Source: Flaccisagitta enflata (lineage: Eukaryota > Chaetognatha > Sagittoidea > Aphragmophora). Taken from it: DNA of 64,000 nucleotides. The DNA is taken from NCBI GenBank assembly GCA_965153355.1, contig OZ231128.1, positions 13,888,001-13,952,000 of the forward strand. The letters run 5' to 3'. The notes beneath the pieces are model-generated. The model saw only the letters and a list, made by a program, of their open reading frames with translations, was not told the DNA's origin and did not search any database. Below are positions 63,721-64,000 of the stretch, piece by piece; positions within the stretch are counted from its first letter, which is position 1; the number at the start of each line of letters is the position of its first letter. Made by a program: the position numbers and the translations under genes.

Positions 63721-63900
63721 AGTATCAGATGAGTAAGAAACATGGTGTATAATCCAAGCTGATCTCTACATCCATCTGATTTTCCTGTATTGAAAGGCTC
63801 ATGCAACCAACAGCCTAAAATCATGTCAATATCCTTCCAGTGATTGACTATTTCCTGAAAATATCTATTAAGTTGTCTTAAAAATATAAATGTTTGCTTT
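63721..63900. repeat. Segmental duplication, copy B, right part
   Basis: AGTATCAGATGAGTAAG through AAAGGCTCATGCAACCAACA matches 62082-62260. Copy B is thus split by about 1.06 kb of inserted DNA. Confidence 0.9.
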
Positions 63901-64000
63901 TTAAATAATGATTAGATACAAAATCAACATTTTAGTAATTTAGTGGTTTACACTCACGCTAAGAAAGCCATAGTCTTATTATCTTTCTGCCAAACTTTTG

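Overview
This is animal (metazoan) nuclear DNA. It has no bacterial gene organisation. It holds tRNA-derived SINEs with (AAC)n tails, TA-flanked mariner-type inverted-repeat elements, a broken Tc1-like transposase, and one very long spliced exon that ends with the first strand of an immunoglobulin-type domain. I cannot name the species. Microsatellites are extraordinarily dense and long: (GA)n, (CA)n, (ATTC)n, (CATA)n, (TCTG)n, (CAA)n, (GAA)n. Most long reading frames in the window are simple translations of these arrays and are not annotated as genes.

Layout. 1-5340: a hairpin-ended element, an inverted-repeat element inside duplicated (CAT)n DNA, and long tetranucleotide arrays. 5341-16300: MITEs, one large minisatellite split by an 8-bp-target-site element that itself contains a Tc1-like relic, and more hairpin-ended copies. 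16400-25700: a possible short terminal exon, low-complexity reading frames, arm-and-core elements, a 0.5-kb (GA)n array and a SINE. 25700-30440: a TA-type MITE, another arm-and-core element and a 125-bp satellite. 31294-35087: the main gene candidate, a 3.8-kb exon on the + strand. 35100-46300: a second SINE, MITEs, (CATA)n, and two adjacent arm-and-core elements. 46309-47730: a foldback-like element built of exact 180-bp palindromic repeats. 47731-59100: satellites with units of about 80, 80, 69 and 66 bp, two MITEs, and composite (TG)n(CT)n arrays. 59449-64000: more repeats, a short exon resembling the start of an XK-related membrane protein, a Tc1-like relic, and a segmental duplication that supplies an empty site for one hairpin-ended insertion.

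The most interesting content is the repeat biology. Three families recur many times. (1) Hairpin-ended elements (about eleven copies) have an AGTCGCG-type terminal hairpin whose sequence co-varies with an offset inverted motif at the other end; this fits Helentron/Helitron2-style asymmetric termini. (2) Arm-and-core elements (eight copies) have conserved inverted arms around a degenerate minisatellite core that differs between copies. (3) 250-270-bp elements (five copies) have GGGCGTGTTTC ends, and one has a clean 8-bp target duplication. A short sequence module (around TTTCTAAACGAATTGAGC) also turns up inside several otherwise unrelated inverted-repeat elements.

Genes are few: one well-supported exon (31294-35087), one moderate exon (60984-61104) and two weak exon candidates (16404-16511, 25741-25959). 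No two can be joined into one transcript from this window alone.
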